Positions 33,901 through 42,600 of a stretch of DNA of 64,000 nucleotides are shown here, one piece after another (position 1 is the stretch's first letter; every line of letters starts with the position of its first letter). Under the pieces are notes generated by a model that ran no database searches, was not told the DNA's origin, and saw nothing but the letters and a program-made list of their open reading frames with translations. A program made the translations under genes and the position numbers. The DNA comes from UKL13-3 sp964392775 (GTDB taxonomy: Bacteria; Bacteroidota; Bacteroidia; UKL13-3): assembly GCA_964392775.1 (NCBI GenBank), contig CAYMRD010000005.1:85644-149643 (forward strand). Direction: 5' to 3'.

Positions 33901-36900
33901 TTTTTTGAGAATGCCTCCTTATGAATATGGATTTGCTAATGGCCAATTAAAAGTGATAGTTCCAATGGTTCAACCAATTCCTGAGTATTATACGCAAACT
34001 GTTATTGACCCATTGTTTGGAAATGCTGTTTTTATAAATGCGGGCATTGGAATGAGTTTTTGGATTAATCTTTGGCAATATCAGCAAATACCTGCTTATG
34101 TACATTGGGGTGTGGAGCATCCTGCCGAATCGATGAGTTTATGGGATATGCCTGTATATGAAACATTTTGTGATGATCTGCCTGATAATTATAATCATCA
34201 AATTTCAGGTTGTATAGCCTCACATCGGGATGAAATGTATAATTGTGTGCCTTACAGAGATTATTATTGGACCTCCATAAGAAACATGTATTTGAGTGAA
34301 AGAGAGAAGTTAATATTAGATTTAAAAAGAAATCATAATTCTTGTAATCCGGTTTTACCAGCAGGATATGAACCTGGTTTCGTTTCGATTGCCGCAACAG
34401 ATGCCGCTATGAATACAACCAGAGCAGATGGCGAATTAGCAATGAGGGCTAATTGTGAAGAAAGGTGTGAGGCTTATAAACCTGCCTGGCGAGAAAGTTT
34501 ACAAGGTTGCTATGCTGTCATGGGGTTAGCAAATATGAATCAAGTACCACCGGTACAATACACAATAGCACCCGAGGTAAGATTTAATTCAATTATTAAC
34601 GGACTTTATAATGTATGTATAAAGGGATGTGATGGCTCTTATCCATTGGGCAGTAGCACTGTTTCTCCAGATAGTCTTGTAACGGGATACCAGTCTTTTG
34701 AAGATGTATTAAAATCAACTTACGTAAATGACGGTGAGCAAGTCCACCCGGTTCCTTCCATTTATATGCCGGGTATTTGCGATGAAACCCTTATCAAAAT
34801 GCCCATGCCGTATGGACACGATTTTTTTGTAACATCCTCGCCTTTGGCAAACAAATGTGCTGCTGATTTTCCCGCTCCTTGTAGCAACGCTGAGGCAGCA
34901 AAGGACGTGAATGATATTATTAAACTTCAAATGAATGTTTCTCAATACGAAAAATGCAGTACCTGTATTGACTGTTTTGAGTTTGCCAGTTACTTTAAAA
35001 TGTTTTTGAATAAGTATACTGTTTTTGATGAGCACAATACATTAGAGCAAGATTTATTAACGGTTTTTATCAACCAAAAGGCAGGATTAAACCTTCGTTT
35101 CTCCGATTATAAAAAACATGTAATTTCATGCTTAGGTTATGGCCACAATTTAACAAGTGTATTTGCCAAATTTAAAGAGTTGCATATTGATGGCATTACT
35201 GTAAAATCAGTTGAGAATCCTCCGGCTTCGTTTGCGGGCGAAAATTATACAGATTGCAACGGTTTTTTGGGCACAATCAATTCATATATGGCCCAAAATT
35301 GGAATACTTATCCCTTACCTATGGCGTTTCACGATTATAATAACAGCTTAATTCAAAGTAATATTTACAATTGGTTAGATTATTATGGTCAGGGAAACAT
35401 ATTTGGAGAATTACAAACACACCTTTCAGGTGCAGGCTTTTATTTTAGTTCCCTGGAATCTTTAAAGGCTCAACTCAAAATTTGTTTGCCAATGGATTGT
35501 GAAGAATTTGCAACCCGTTGGTACGAATATACAAGTGCCAGCCTGTCTGTATTTTATGGAGGCAGAAGAGAATTGTTTAAGGAGCCTTATTACAGTTCGA
35601 CATACGATTTGGAAGTAAATAATTTTTTGATGGGATTGAATGGAGAAAACAGCTCTGCTTCGATATGGACTGACCATTTGAATCTTGATGGGATTAATTA
35701 TCCGGTATTAAGCCCCCCTTATCAATTGACCAATGGATTGAGGCAAAAAATTCATGAATATATTGATGCATGTGAAATAAGTTCTTGTTCATATAATAAT
35801 GGGCCAATACCCTGGAACCCGGATGGGCCGGATGCCAATAAATTTCCCGTTTCTGATCCAACTGCAATTAATACCAGAAGAGCATACCCTGAAACATTAA
35901 TTCTTTCAGTATTAACTAAACACAAACCGGGTACCGGTAACTTAATATGGAGTGCAGAATCATCAACTAATATTTTAACAGATGTCCCCGAATTGTTTGA
36001 ACTGATCGATTATAACTATACGTATAAAAATACTTTAGTATATGTACCAACTAAAATTTCAGATTCAGATGGTGAATTAGAAGGTAAGCTTACGGCTTTT
36101 CAGGCGCCAGATATTTGGTTTAAATTAAAAACAATCTTGATATATAGTAATAGGTCGAAGGTGAACCCTAATATTTTTAATACCTCGATCTCAGCGTATG
36201 CTCCGGTTAAACCGGCCTCTGATTTTAGTTTTAATAGGATTTATGCTCTTGAATATGTTGCCAACACAAGTTATCATTTTACAGAGGCTCAGTTTATTTA
36301 CAAAATGACTTATCAAAGTCCTGATGGAGCGCTCAAAACTCAATACGTATTGCTGACAATGTCGGATTTGCCGTTTCGAAAAAGGATAATTTCTGAATGT
36401 TATCCGAATGTGCAATTGTGCGACAAAAATCCATTTGAGGTAAAGATTAATGAATCGCCATGTATTATGACATTACGTGCCAGATCCAAGGCCAACGCAC
36501 GCATGAAATGGGATATATACATTGCCGGAGTAATCGAAAAGTTTAAACAAGAGTATAATGCAAAATGTTTAACGGCAGGTAAAACAGAAAACTTTGTTCG
36601 TAAGTTTCTGAACACTGAAACCCACCATACACTTTATTATTATGATCAGGCAGGAAATTTGGTAAAAACGGTATCTCCCGGAAATGTAGTAATGGTTCCC
36701 GAAGAAGATGTTGCGCAGGTAAATGAAGCAAGAAAGGCTAAAGTACAATATTCAGAAGGAGATAACCATACTGCTGTTACGCGTTATTTGTACAATACCT
36801 TAAATAGTTTGGTTTGGCAAACCACCCCCGATGCAGGGCTGTCAACCTTTTATTATGACGATGCGGGAAGGTTGGTTTTATCGCAAAACAGTAAACAAAA

Positions 36901-39900
36901 GGGCCGGTTATCAACCTTGGGTGAATATGTGTACTCGTACACCTTATACGATAATCAAAGTAGGATTTCGGAAGTAGGCGAACTTATATCAGTGAGCGAG
37001 TTTGCTAACTTAGCTGAGTCAGGTATCAGCAATCACTTTTTGAGTGATTGGTTGAATAATAATCCTTCGCAAGGATACACGGCTCAGGTTACAGCAACGG
37101 TTTACGATGAAATTCCTGAAGATGAAAACGACTTATTGCCAATTGCTGTGACCAACGGACGAAACAGAGTTGTAAAAGTATATACGAGTAACGGACATGG
37201 AGGCATGCCAATCCAAAATGTGTATTATTCTTATGATGCGGTGGGCAATGTGGTAGGGCTTGTAAGAGGGCAAACTGCGCTGTTAACCTCATACATGGAT
37301 CAGGAGTATAAAACAATGAGGTATGAGTTTGATGTAGTAACAGGATCTGTAAAAACAGTTGTTTATCAGGAAGGAGAACCAGACCAATACATTCATTCAT
37401 ATCAGTATGATAAAATGAACAGGTTATATGAGGTAAGTACAGGTTACCGAAGTCAGGTATTGGAACCTGATGCTAAATATGCCTATTATAAGTATGGGAC
37501 ACTTTCAAGAATGGTATTGGGAAGTCAAAGCGTTCAGGGGTTAGATTATGCATATACATTGCAAGGTTGGATTAAGGGGGTAAATAGCGGAGGTTTAAAG
37601 GCAGGTTATGATATAGGTAAGGATGGGTATATTCCGGAAGATGCAGGTGTTGTGAATAACAATCAATTCAATCCTAAGGATGAGTATGGATATATATTAC
37701 AGTATAATAGCACTGATTACAGCCCTGGTGGTACGAATAATAGTTTTGCACCAGATATAGTATCCAGCTCGTTAGCAAACTCAAGTCAGGATTTGTTTAA
37801 TGGAAACATTGCAATGATGACGACTGCCATCCAAAAGTTTATGCCGGATAACAGACCTCTTGCTACTGCATACAGGTATGATGAGTTGAACAGACTTAAA
37901 ACGGCATCCTATTTTAAAAATTACGATATTAGTAATAATAAATGGATGGCAGCAGGAGCCGCTTTGCCCGATTATTATAATGAGTTTAGTTATGATGCGG
38001 ATGGTAATATCCTCACTCAGAAAAGAAATGGCTATGTTGCTAAAGGTGTGGATATGGATGATATAGAGTATGCTTATACACCCGGAACCAATCAATTGAC
38101 GTATGTAAATGATACAAAAACAAATTCAGGTTATGATGATGATATAAAAGGATTTCATTCATACTCGTATGATTTGATTGGTAATCTGGAGACAGATTGG
38201 GCAGAAGAAATTGAGAAAATAGAATGGACGGTATATGGTAAGATAAAGCGTATTACCCGAATGGCCGGTAGCCAGAAGCCCGATTTGGAGTTTGAGTATT
38301 CACCGGATGGGTACAGAGCAGTAAAAATGGTCATACCTAAAGACCCCAAGGCTTTACGCTCCTATACATATTATGTGAGAGACGTACAGGGAAATGTTTT
38401 GGCCACATATACTCGTAAGTATACCAAAACAGTTGACTTTGAGGCACTCACCTATCAGTCGGTTAATAACAAAATTATAGAAGTAATAGGGGGCGGTGGG
38501 TTTGCTGCATTTATCTCAGGACTTCATTATAGTGAGAGTAACCCTGATGCTCTTTTTAACCAACTCCATCAGCAAGTATTAGGAATGAATGTTTCAGATA
38601 AAGAAACATTTCTTACAGAACACTTTTCTTTTTATGATATGCTTTATGGGGGCTTAAGTATTTTTAGACACTATTTTGCCAATGCTAATACTGCTATTCA
38701 GGCAGATGCAATTAAGATGAGTATGGAAAATGGCTATTGCGATCCGGCTACTTTGATAAAAGGAACCTATAATCAGCTTTATGATTGTGCGAATCAATTT
38801 TACTACATCGATCAGGCTGCTTTTTATAAAATAGTGACATTAACACCTGATATTTTTGAGTCGTATTTGAGATATATGTACGAATCTGATTTTTACTTTT
38901 ATGTAAATCTAACAAGCCAAACAGGGTTAAATTATTGGTATGATATTGAATCGACAATTGTAGCAATGAGAGATCAGTATGCAAATGATCCTGATTTAAA
39001 AGATTACTATGCACAAGTATTGTTCAATTTGCTGCAATATTCGTATGGAATGACCGGGCAGGACCACATGATAAATATAGTGTATAATACGTATTATGAT
39101 GAGACCGCAAGAACGCGGTTTTCAAGATTTGCATCCGAATATTATAAAGCTTATTTGTTAAGCACCCAGGGAATTTGGGATGTTGTTAATTGCTTCAATT
39201 ACTCATCAATGGCGTTTACGAGTCAAATTATATCAGATATTGATAACACTACAGGATGGAATACCTTATTGAATATGGATATGAATGCATACGTTGATGT
39301 AGAGGATGTAGATATGCCAGTAAATCAAGATGCAGATTGGTTTTTAAGTTCAATAAAAATGAACAATCCATACAATTATCTGTATACTCTTTCTTCTTCA
39401 TCAAACATTGTATCAAATATTGGAGCTATACAGCAGGCTGCCAATAGGTATAGTTCCTCAGGCAATGGTATTGAGCAGTATTTACAAAGATTTAAAGAAA
39501 ACAATAGTCAACAAGCCTTCGATGCCGTAGTAAACTACTTTATAGATAACTGTAATACATATATTGATGAATTTTATTTGAGTGAACATCATATTTATGG
39601 CAGTTCAAGGGTTGGTGTTCGCAAGGTTAATACACGAATTGCTTACGGAATATTTAATGCAAGTAATGTGGAGAGTGGAGTTCCTGATATTGATAATTCT
39701 GCACTGTCAAGGCCAGGCTATGATATTCCCAATATTGCCAGCGATTTATCTTTTAGTTTTACAAGGGGTGAAAAAAATTACGAACTCAGCAACCATTTGG
39801 GAAATGTGATGGTTGTGGTGAGCGATAAAAAAGTGCCGGTTTGCGGAGGCGTAACTGTCATTTATGATGAGCCGTTCAACGGTGGCTCTGCGGGAGGCTG

Positions 39901-41212
39901 GATCAACTCTTCCCGTTCTTCCCTCGTATCAAATGGCACAGAGCAGTTGAATGTAAATGGACAACCGGGTATATCTCAGGTATTAAGCCCTTATATTGCT
40001 TTTACTCCGGGCAAACAATACAAGCTGAGCTTTGATTTGTTGAATATTACGGCAGGCAATTACCTGATTGTATATACCATGTATCCTTACAACTATTTTG
40101 TGACCTGGATTGGCGACAACGGGCATTACGAGATTATGTTTACCGCATCAGCCCCCTCTATGCAATTGTATATGAATTTCCAGAACAACAATTCGACAGC
40201 GCCTGTTACTTTTTCGCTCGATAATATTAGATTTGAGCAGATACCGGGTGTCAACCTGAAGGGTTATACGGCCGATGTGATTCAGGCCAATGATTACTCA
40301 CCATTTGGGGCACCATTGCCGGGGAGACAATTCAACAATGGAAGCTATCGTTTCGGGTTTAATGGGAAAGAAAGGGATGATGAGGCAAAAGGTGCTGGTA
40401 ATGAGTATGATTATGGCTTCAGAATTTACAATCCAAGATTGGGTAGGTTCCTTTCTGTTGATCCGTTGACAAGAAACTTTGCGTTTTACTCCCCATACCA
40501 ATATGCGGGCAATAAACCTATTTATGCTATTGATCTAGATGGATTAGAGGATTACGCATATATCTATAAATTAACAGATCAGGGAAGGACATTAATTCAG
40601 ACTATTGATTATACAAAGACCGATGCAGGTACTGGTCCGCTTGGGCATGGTGTGTATGGACAGGTTATAAATCAGAAGGGAGATAAATTTTCAGAAGCCT
40701 TTATCTCAACTGATGGTAATTCTATTGGGTCATTCTCAAATCCAAATGTAAATAGAAAGGGGTTTGAAAATACAAACACTCGTTTGAATGGCCTTTTATT
40801 AGAAAAGACGGTGGAGAATGCTTTGGTTGATTTGGGATTTGATAAGACTGGTGTTCAAAATGATGTAGAAGTTTTAAATACTGATAGGCCAGGATGGAAT
40901 GGAGCGTTTGCAACATTTAAGTCTGGGACATCAGATAAATATACAGCAAACTGGGAAACTAAAGAGTTTTCTCTAACCCAACAAGCACATCAAAGCAATA
41001 TTGCAAAAGAATCAGGTGAACTTGGGAATACAGGATTAGCACTGAAATTTTATGATGGAGCAATGAATCCTACAGACAATGTGCCAGGACACATCGGTAT
41101 GGTTAAGACCTCGCCAGTAGGACATACTTTGGAAGCAACTAAAGCCGCTTTGTCTGGATTAAATATTGGAGCAGAAAATGCCAAAGATTATAATGAACAA
41201 AAATCAAAATAA
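30947..41212 (+). CDS. Giant RHS/YD-repeat polymorphic toxin, 3,421 aa (RHS operon gene 7)
   Basis: Predicted surface or secreted toxin carrying a variable C-terminal domain. Start at ATG 30947 (signal peptide MKYLKAFLVFVNIITFFFVH); the frame is open from 30902, but that overlaps gene 6. Layout: beta-rich N-terminal part; a DUF6443-like segment (~350-450, ITYFDGTLRNRQTV); a Cys-rich region (~630-1870); YD repeats from ~1890 (YYYDQAGNLVKTVSPG, YSYDAVGNVVG, FSYDADGNIL); a helical insert (~2488-2875) between GNVLATY and HIYGSSRVG; a jelly-roll-like module (~2974-3105); the RHS core end (DYSPFGAPLPGR ... SVDPL); and the junction IDLDGLE at 3201. The last 220 residues are the toxin tip, of no recognised family. 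Followed by a candidate immunity gene. Confidence 0.85.
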   Translation: MKYLKAFLVFVNIITFFFVHGSQPVKQESSSLLSALYPISATPSPVVVTGVFRSSLTQGSSTGFSFKKAEGQVSLSIDPGNSVCPPQSFTCQATVEAKYYSFSTESVKTELLHLEVKYDAKEGVSYQDKDIRILEAQANYIELRLTGVQISNTSWLSFVRLRGMLTEDVHASIFNFDIPPDLNVSFSPDGTGINVQIASSTQRDEEYDLEWTHVDLYDSKNCYVDGSGKTHGLFNYNNNATRVRVVGTTYTLANVFEAGFIMFRVRKVGYYKDNNELERRVVGKWSGYYNNQSDNEGDAYYNSKSSYILVSDLPVSIGISGVLVYQSPHLQSMNWEYHIAYSENAVIGEGITYFDGTLRNRQTVNKNFEDETSVVSETKYDYEGRGVINTLPVPVKDGVLKFTPKFNRNMNGEAYSAKDLYPTGSSLCVPATGPMSNTSGSSKYYSSNNEFNSENASTGTFPNSEDYVPVANGFPFVQVEYTADNSGKIRTRSSPGPEYQIGGVNTHETKFAYDVPEQQELDRLFGTEVGYSHHYKRHTTTDANGKSSVAYFNLSGKVVATALIDDDSSGATYEVVSNMLVKEEPQTTEETTVDEDGDLSIAKVFTVTNAGIHKFLYEVEPQKYLPDNCPRTEQSGGNPNEESPQLCYECVYDLEISITDLCRNEQMPGEGYSSPTTVLKRIIGGNGNQEMGTCIELPASPYSFANDPKLAAYIQTDESDGKNYLYLNLPKGTYKLVKSLKVNDKMAEEYLQHFLKTQKCKTLADFETEEWLATDQSGCGITCDYCNTELAKPMYYSQESFVSYKEQQFLLAPGTTSDDITEETRNGWIGAYLDFKQMCDNVCDKQTSCDIYREILISDVSPGGKYAKFDMLSNGDIAYRPQGENQSRFNILNPVNSNNDNPISYKTVLSGYDVMLDGVSTNIALLSPTQFVELWGENKNAWIPKLIKAHPEYCELTWCEQMEEAMNFTSELQKISTYAEAESKGFLRMPPYEYGFANGQLKVIVPMVQPIPEYYTQTVIDPLFGNAVFINAGIGMSFWINLWQYQQIPAYVHWGVEHPAESMSLWDMPVYETFCDDLPDNYNHQISGCIASHRDEMYNCVPYRDYYWTSIRNMYLSEREKLILDLKRNHNSCNPVLPAGYEPGFVSIAATDAAMNTTRADGELAMRANCEERCEAYKPAWRESLQGCYAVMGLANMNQVPPVQYTIAPEVRFNSIINGLYNVCIKGCDGSYPLGSSTVSPDSLVTGYQSFEDVLKSTYVNDGEQVHPVPSIYMPGICDETLIKMPMPYGHDFFVTSSPLANKCAADFPAPCSNAEAAKDVNDIIKLQMNVSQYEKCSTCIDCFEFASYFKMFLNKYTVFDEHNTLEQDLLTVFINQKAGLNLRFSDYKKHVISCLGYGHNLTSVFAKFKELHIDGITVKSVENPPASFAGENYTDCNGFLGTINSYMAQNWNTYPLPMAFHDYNNSLIQSNIYNWLDYYGQGNIFGELQTHLSGAGFYFSSLESLKAQLKICLPMDCEEFATRWYEYTSASLSVFYGGRRELFKEPYYSSTYDLEVNNFLMGLNGENSSASIWTDHLNLDGINYPVLSPPYQLTNGLRQKIHEYIDACEISSCSYNNGPIPWNPDGPDANKFPVSDPTAINTRRAYPETLILSVLTKHKPGTGNLIWSAESSTNILTDVPELFELIDYNYTYKNTLVYVPTKISDSDGELEGKLTAFQAPDIWFKLKTILIYSNRSKVNPNIFNTSISAYAPVKPASDFSFNRIYALEYVANTSYHFTEAQFIYKMTYQSPDGALKTQYVLLTMSDLPFRKRIISECYPNVQLCDKNPFEVKINESPCIMTLRARSKANARMKWDIYIAGVIEKFKQEYNAKCLTAGKTENFVRKFLNTETHHTLYYYDQAGNLVKTVSPGNVVMVPEEDVAQVNEARKAKVQYSEGDNHTAVTRYLYNTLNSLVWQTTPDAGLSTFYYDDAGRLVLSQNSKQKGRLSTLGEYVYSYTLYDNQSRISEVGELISVSEFANLAESGISNHFLSDWLNNNPSQGYTAQVTATVYDEIPEDENDLLPIAVTNGRNRVVKVYTSNGHGGMPIQNVYYSYDAVGNVVGLVRGQTALLTSYMDQEYKTMRYEFDVVTGSVKTVVYQEGEPDQYIHSYQYDKMNRLYEVSTGYRSQVLEPDAKYAYYKYGTLSRMVLGSQSVQGLDYAYTLQGWIKGVNSGGLKAGYDIGKDGYIPEDAGVVNNNQFNPKDEYGYILQYNSTDYSPGGTNNSFAPDIVSSSLANSSQDLFNGNIAMMTTAIQKFMPDNRPLATAYRYDELNRLKTASYFKNYDISNNKWMAAGAALPDYYNEFSYDADGNILTQKRNGYVAKGVDMDDIEYAYTPGTNQLTYVNDTKTNSGYDDDIKGFHSYSYDLIGNLETDWAEEIEKIEWTVYGKIKRITRMAGSQKPDLEFEYSPDGYRAVKMVIPKDPKALRSYTYYVRDVQGNVLATYTRKYTKTVDFEALTYQSVNNKIIEVIGGGGFAAFISGLHYSESNPDALFNQLHQQVLGMNVSDKETFLTEHFSFYDMLYGGLSIFRHYFANANTAIQADAIKMSMENGYCDPATLIKGTYNQLYDCANQFYYIDQAAFYKIVTLTPDIFESYLRYMYESDFYFYVNLTSQTGLNYWYDIESTIVAMRDQYANDPDLKDYYAQVLFNLLQYSYGMTGQDHMINIVYNTYYDETARTRFSRFASEYYKAYLLSTQGIWDVVNCFNYSSMAFTSQIISDIDNTTGWNTLLNMDMNAYVDVEDVDMPVNQDADWFLSSIKMNNPYNYLYTLSSSSNIVSNIGAIQQAANRYSSSGNGIEQYLQRFKENNSQQAFDAVVNYFIDNCNTYIDEFYLSEHHIYGSSRVGVRKVNTRIAYGIFNASNVESGVPDIDNSALSRPGYDIPNIASDLSFSFTRGEKNYELSNHLGNVMVVVSDKKVPVCGGVTVIYDEPFNGGSAGGWINSSRSSLVSNGTEQLNVNGQPGISQVLSPYIAFTPGKQYKLSFDLLNITAGNYLIVYTMYPYNYFVTWIGDNGHYEIMFTASAPSMQLYMNFQNNNSTAPVTFSLDNIRFEQIPGVNLKGYTADVIQANDYSPFGAPLPGRQFNNGSYRFGFNGKERDDEAKGAGNEYDYGFRIYNPRLGRFLSVDPLTRNFAFYSPYQYAGNKPIYAIDLDGLEDYAYIYKLTDQGRTLIQTIDYTKTDAGTGPLGHGVYGQVINQKGDKFSEAFISTDGNSIGSFSNPNVNRKGFENTNTRLNGLLLEKTVENALVDLGFDKTGVQNDVEVLNTDRPGWNGAFATFKSGTSDKYTANWETKEFSLTQQAHQSNIAKESGELGNTGLALKFYDGAMNPTDNVPGHIGMVKTSPVGHTLEATKAALSGLNIGAENAKDYNEQKSK
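39911..40320 (+). repeat. Long direct repeat, copy A (inside the RHS gene)
   Basis: About 410 bp that recurs at 43491-43900 with three substitutions (39915 G/A, 40296 C/T, 40315 A/C). It encodes the jelly-roll-like module and the start of the RHS core end. Beyond 40320 the copies diverge but still encode the same motif order. The reading frame relative to the repeat is the same in both copies. Confidence 0.95.
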
Positions 41213-41225
41213 TACACTAATAAGT

Positions 41226-41705
41226 ATGAAAAGCAAATTGTTTTTTTCTTTTAAGGCATTCTTTTTATATGCTGCTCTCAACATCCTATTCTACATCATT
41301 GAATGGATATTTAAATTAGGTTTTGGGAATTATAAATTCTATGAAATATTTATTTTCCCATTAGGCCATTGCTTAATATTATGGTTGGCGACATTTTTAA
41401 TTAAGGATTTAAGGAAACTATTATGGCTATTCCCATTAATGATCCTAATCCTTAAATCTCTTATATTAATTATTTCTAACAATATGCTGCATGGTGCAGA
41501 TATGGTAATGTCAAATACAATAGCATTTAGTGTCTTATTCGATATTTTACAGAGACTATTACAAGAAAGCGGTTTTCAATCTAATTTTACGGAGATTCTA
41601 CTGCATTTGGTTGGAATGTTCTGTTATCAAGTTATTGTTCTAAGTTTAGTTTGGAAGGTAGTGTTCTCTTTTGAGAATGAGATTAAAGACGGTTTGAATA
41701 CTTAG
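41226..41705 (+). CDS. Four-helix membrane protein, candidate immunity protein for the RHS tip
   Basis: 159 aa if started at ATG 41226; earlier in-frame ATGs at 41166 and 41193 overlap the RHS gene end. About four hydrophobic segments (FLYAALNILFYIIEWIF, FPLGHCLILWLATFLI, LLWLFPLMILILKSLILII and a C-terminal one near LHLVGMFCYQVIVLSLVW) indicate an inner-membrane protein. Its place directly after the toxin tip is where immunity genes of polymorphic toxins lie, and a membrane location would fit a tip acting from the periplasm or on the membrane. Family not recognised. Confidence 0.6.
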   Translation: MKSKLFFSFKAFFLYAALNILFYIIEWIFKLGFGNYKFYEIFIFPLGHCLILWLATFLIKDLRKLLWLFPLMILILKSLILIISNNMLHGADMVMSNTIAFSVLFDILQRLLQESGFQSNFTEILLHLVGMFCYQVIVLSLVWKVVFSFENEIKDGLNT

Positions 41706-41816
41706 TCCGCCCTCAAAAAGTATTCAAACCCAATGAATATGCACATATCGTGTATTAAAAGGGTGTTTTAATTTGCAAGATTTAGAAGAAATTCGATAAA
41801 AACCTTGCAAAAAGCG

Positions 41817-42590
41817 ATGATAAAAAAGGATCATAATTCAGGTCAAATGAATTTTTTGCTACCCCGTTGGCGCGGACGTGTCGTCCGTGCCAATCAAAGC
41901 ACAAACAATATAAAATATGCAACTACTGTTCAACTGGTTGGTGGATGGAAAGTATCAGATAGGGTAGTAAATGGTTTAACAAAAGGAGCTCTTCCATCTG
42001 GTTTTAAAGCGTTACTCTATGAAAGAACAAAAGAAGATGGGACAACAGAATATGCATACGTATACGCTGGAACAGAATCATTTTTGGATGCACTACATGA
42101 TGTGCTTCAGGTTTTTGGATTATCAAAGCAATATTCGGAAGCCACAATAAATGCAAGAAATGCCTCTAAAGGATTAAAGGATGAAGAGTTAACATTTGTG
42201 GGGCATTCATTAGGAGGAGGGTTGGCAGTATTGTCTTCTTTTAAAACAGGTCGCTTAGCAATAACATTCAATCCGGCAGGAGTTTCACCCATAACGGAGA
42301 TAAAACATCATACTATATTTGGTACGGAAGCTAATGTTGAAAATTATATTACAAAATATGAACCGTTGAATTTATTTCAGAAAGCAGCATTCCCATTAGG
42401 ATTAACACCGAATGGACAAACTTCTTATATTGATGGAGCTAGTCATTCAATAAGTAATTCTGTGAAAGAATTGACTCCAAAGACAGATTCACCCACCCCT
42501 GCACCTTCCCCTTCACCTTGTCCTCCTCCAACTAGGGGAAGAGGTGGTTCCGGTATGGGGCAAATAGCTAAAGATGAGGGGATAGAATAA
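41817..42590 (+). CDS. Displaced lipase-like toxin tip
   Basis: Lipase class 3-like alpha/beta hydrolase domain with the nucleophile elbow GHSLGG (Ser135 counted from an upstream TTG at 41805; ATG 41817 is the better start). The conserved stretch runs from YATTVQLVGGWKVSD to FNPAG and covers the catalytic core; a later His (GASHSISNS) could complete the triad. There is no signal peptide and no RHS core upstream, so this looks like a former RHS tip detached from its carrier. The N-terminal LLPRWRGRVVRANQS is encoded by a palindromic repeat, not by the domain. A Pro/Ser-rich linker leads to a GGSGMG tail also seen at 45364-45612. Possibly silent. Confidence 0.65.
   Translation: MIKKDHNSGQMNFLLPRWRGRVVRANQSTNNIKYATTVQLVGGWKVSDRVVNGLTKGALPSGFKALLYERTKEDGTTEYAYVYAGTESFLDALHDVLQVFGLSKQYSEATINARNASKGLKDEELTFVGHSLGGGLAVLSSFKTGRLAITFNPAGVSPITEIKHHTIFGTEANVENYITKYEPLNLFQKAAFPLGLTPNGQTSYIDGASHSISNSVKELTPKTDSPTPAPSPSPCPPPTRGRGGSGMGQIAKDEGIE
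41867..41893. repeat. Palindromic repeat inside the lipase-like frame
   Basis: Arms of 12 bp (TTGGCGCGGACG and CGTCCGTGCCAA) around TGT, complementary except for one G-T pair. It is GC-rich in an AT-rich neighbourhood and encodes residues without any domain match, so it looks like a small inserted palindromic element. Confidence 0.65.
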
Positions 42591-42600
42591 TATTTAATAA

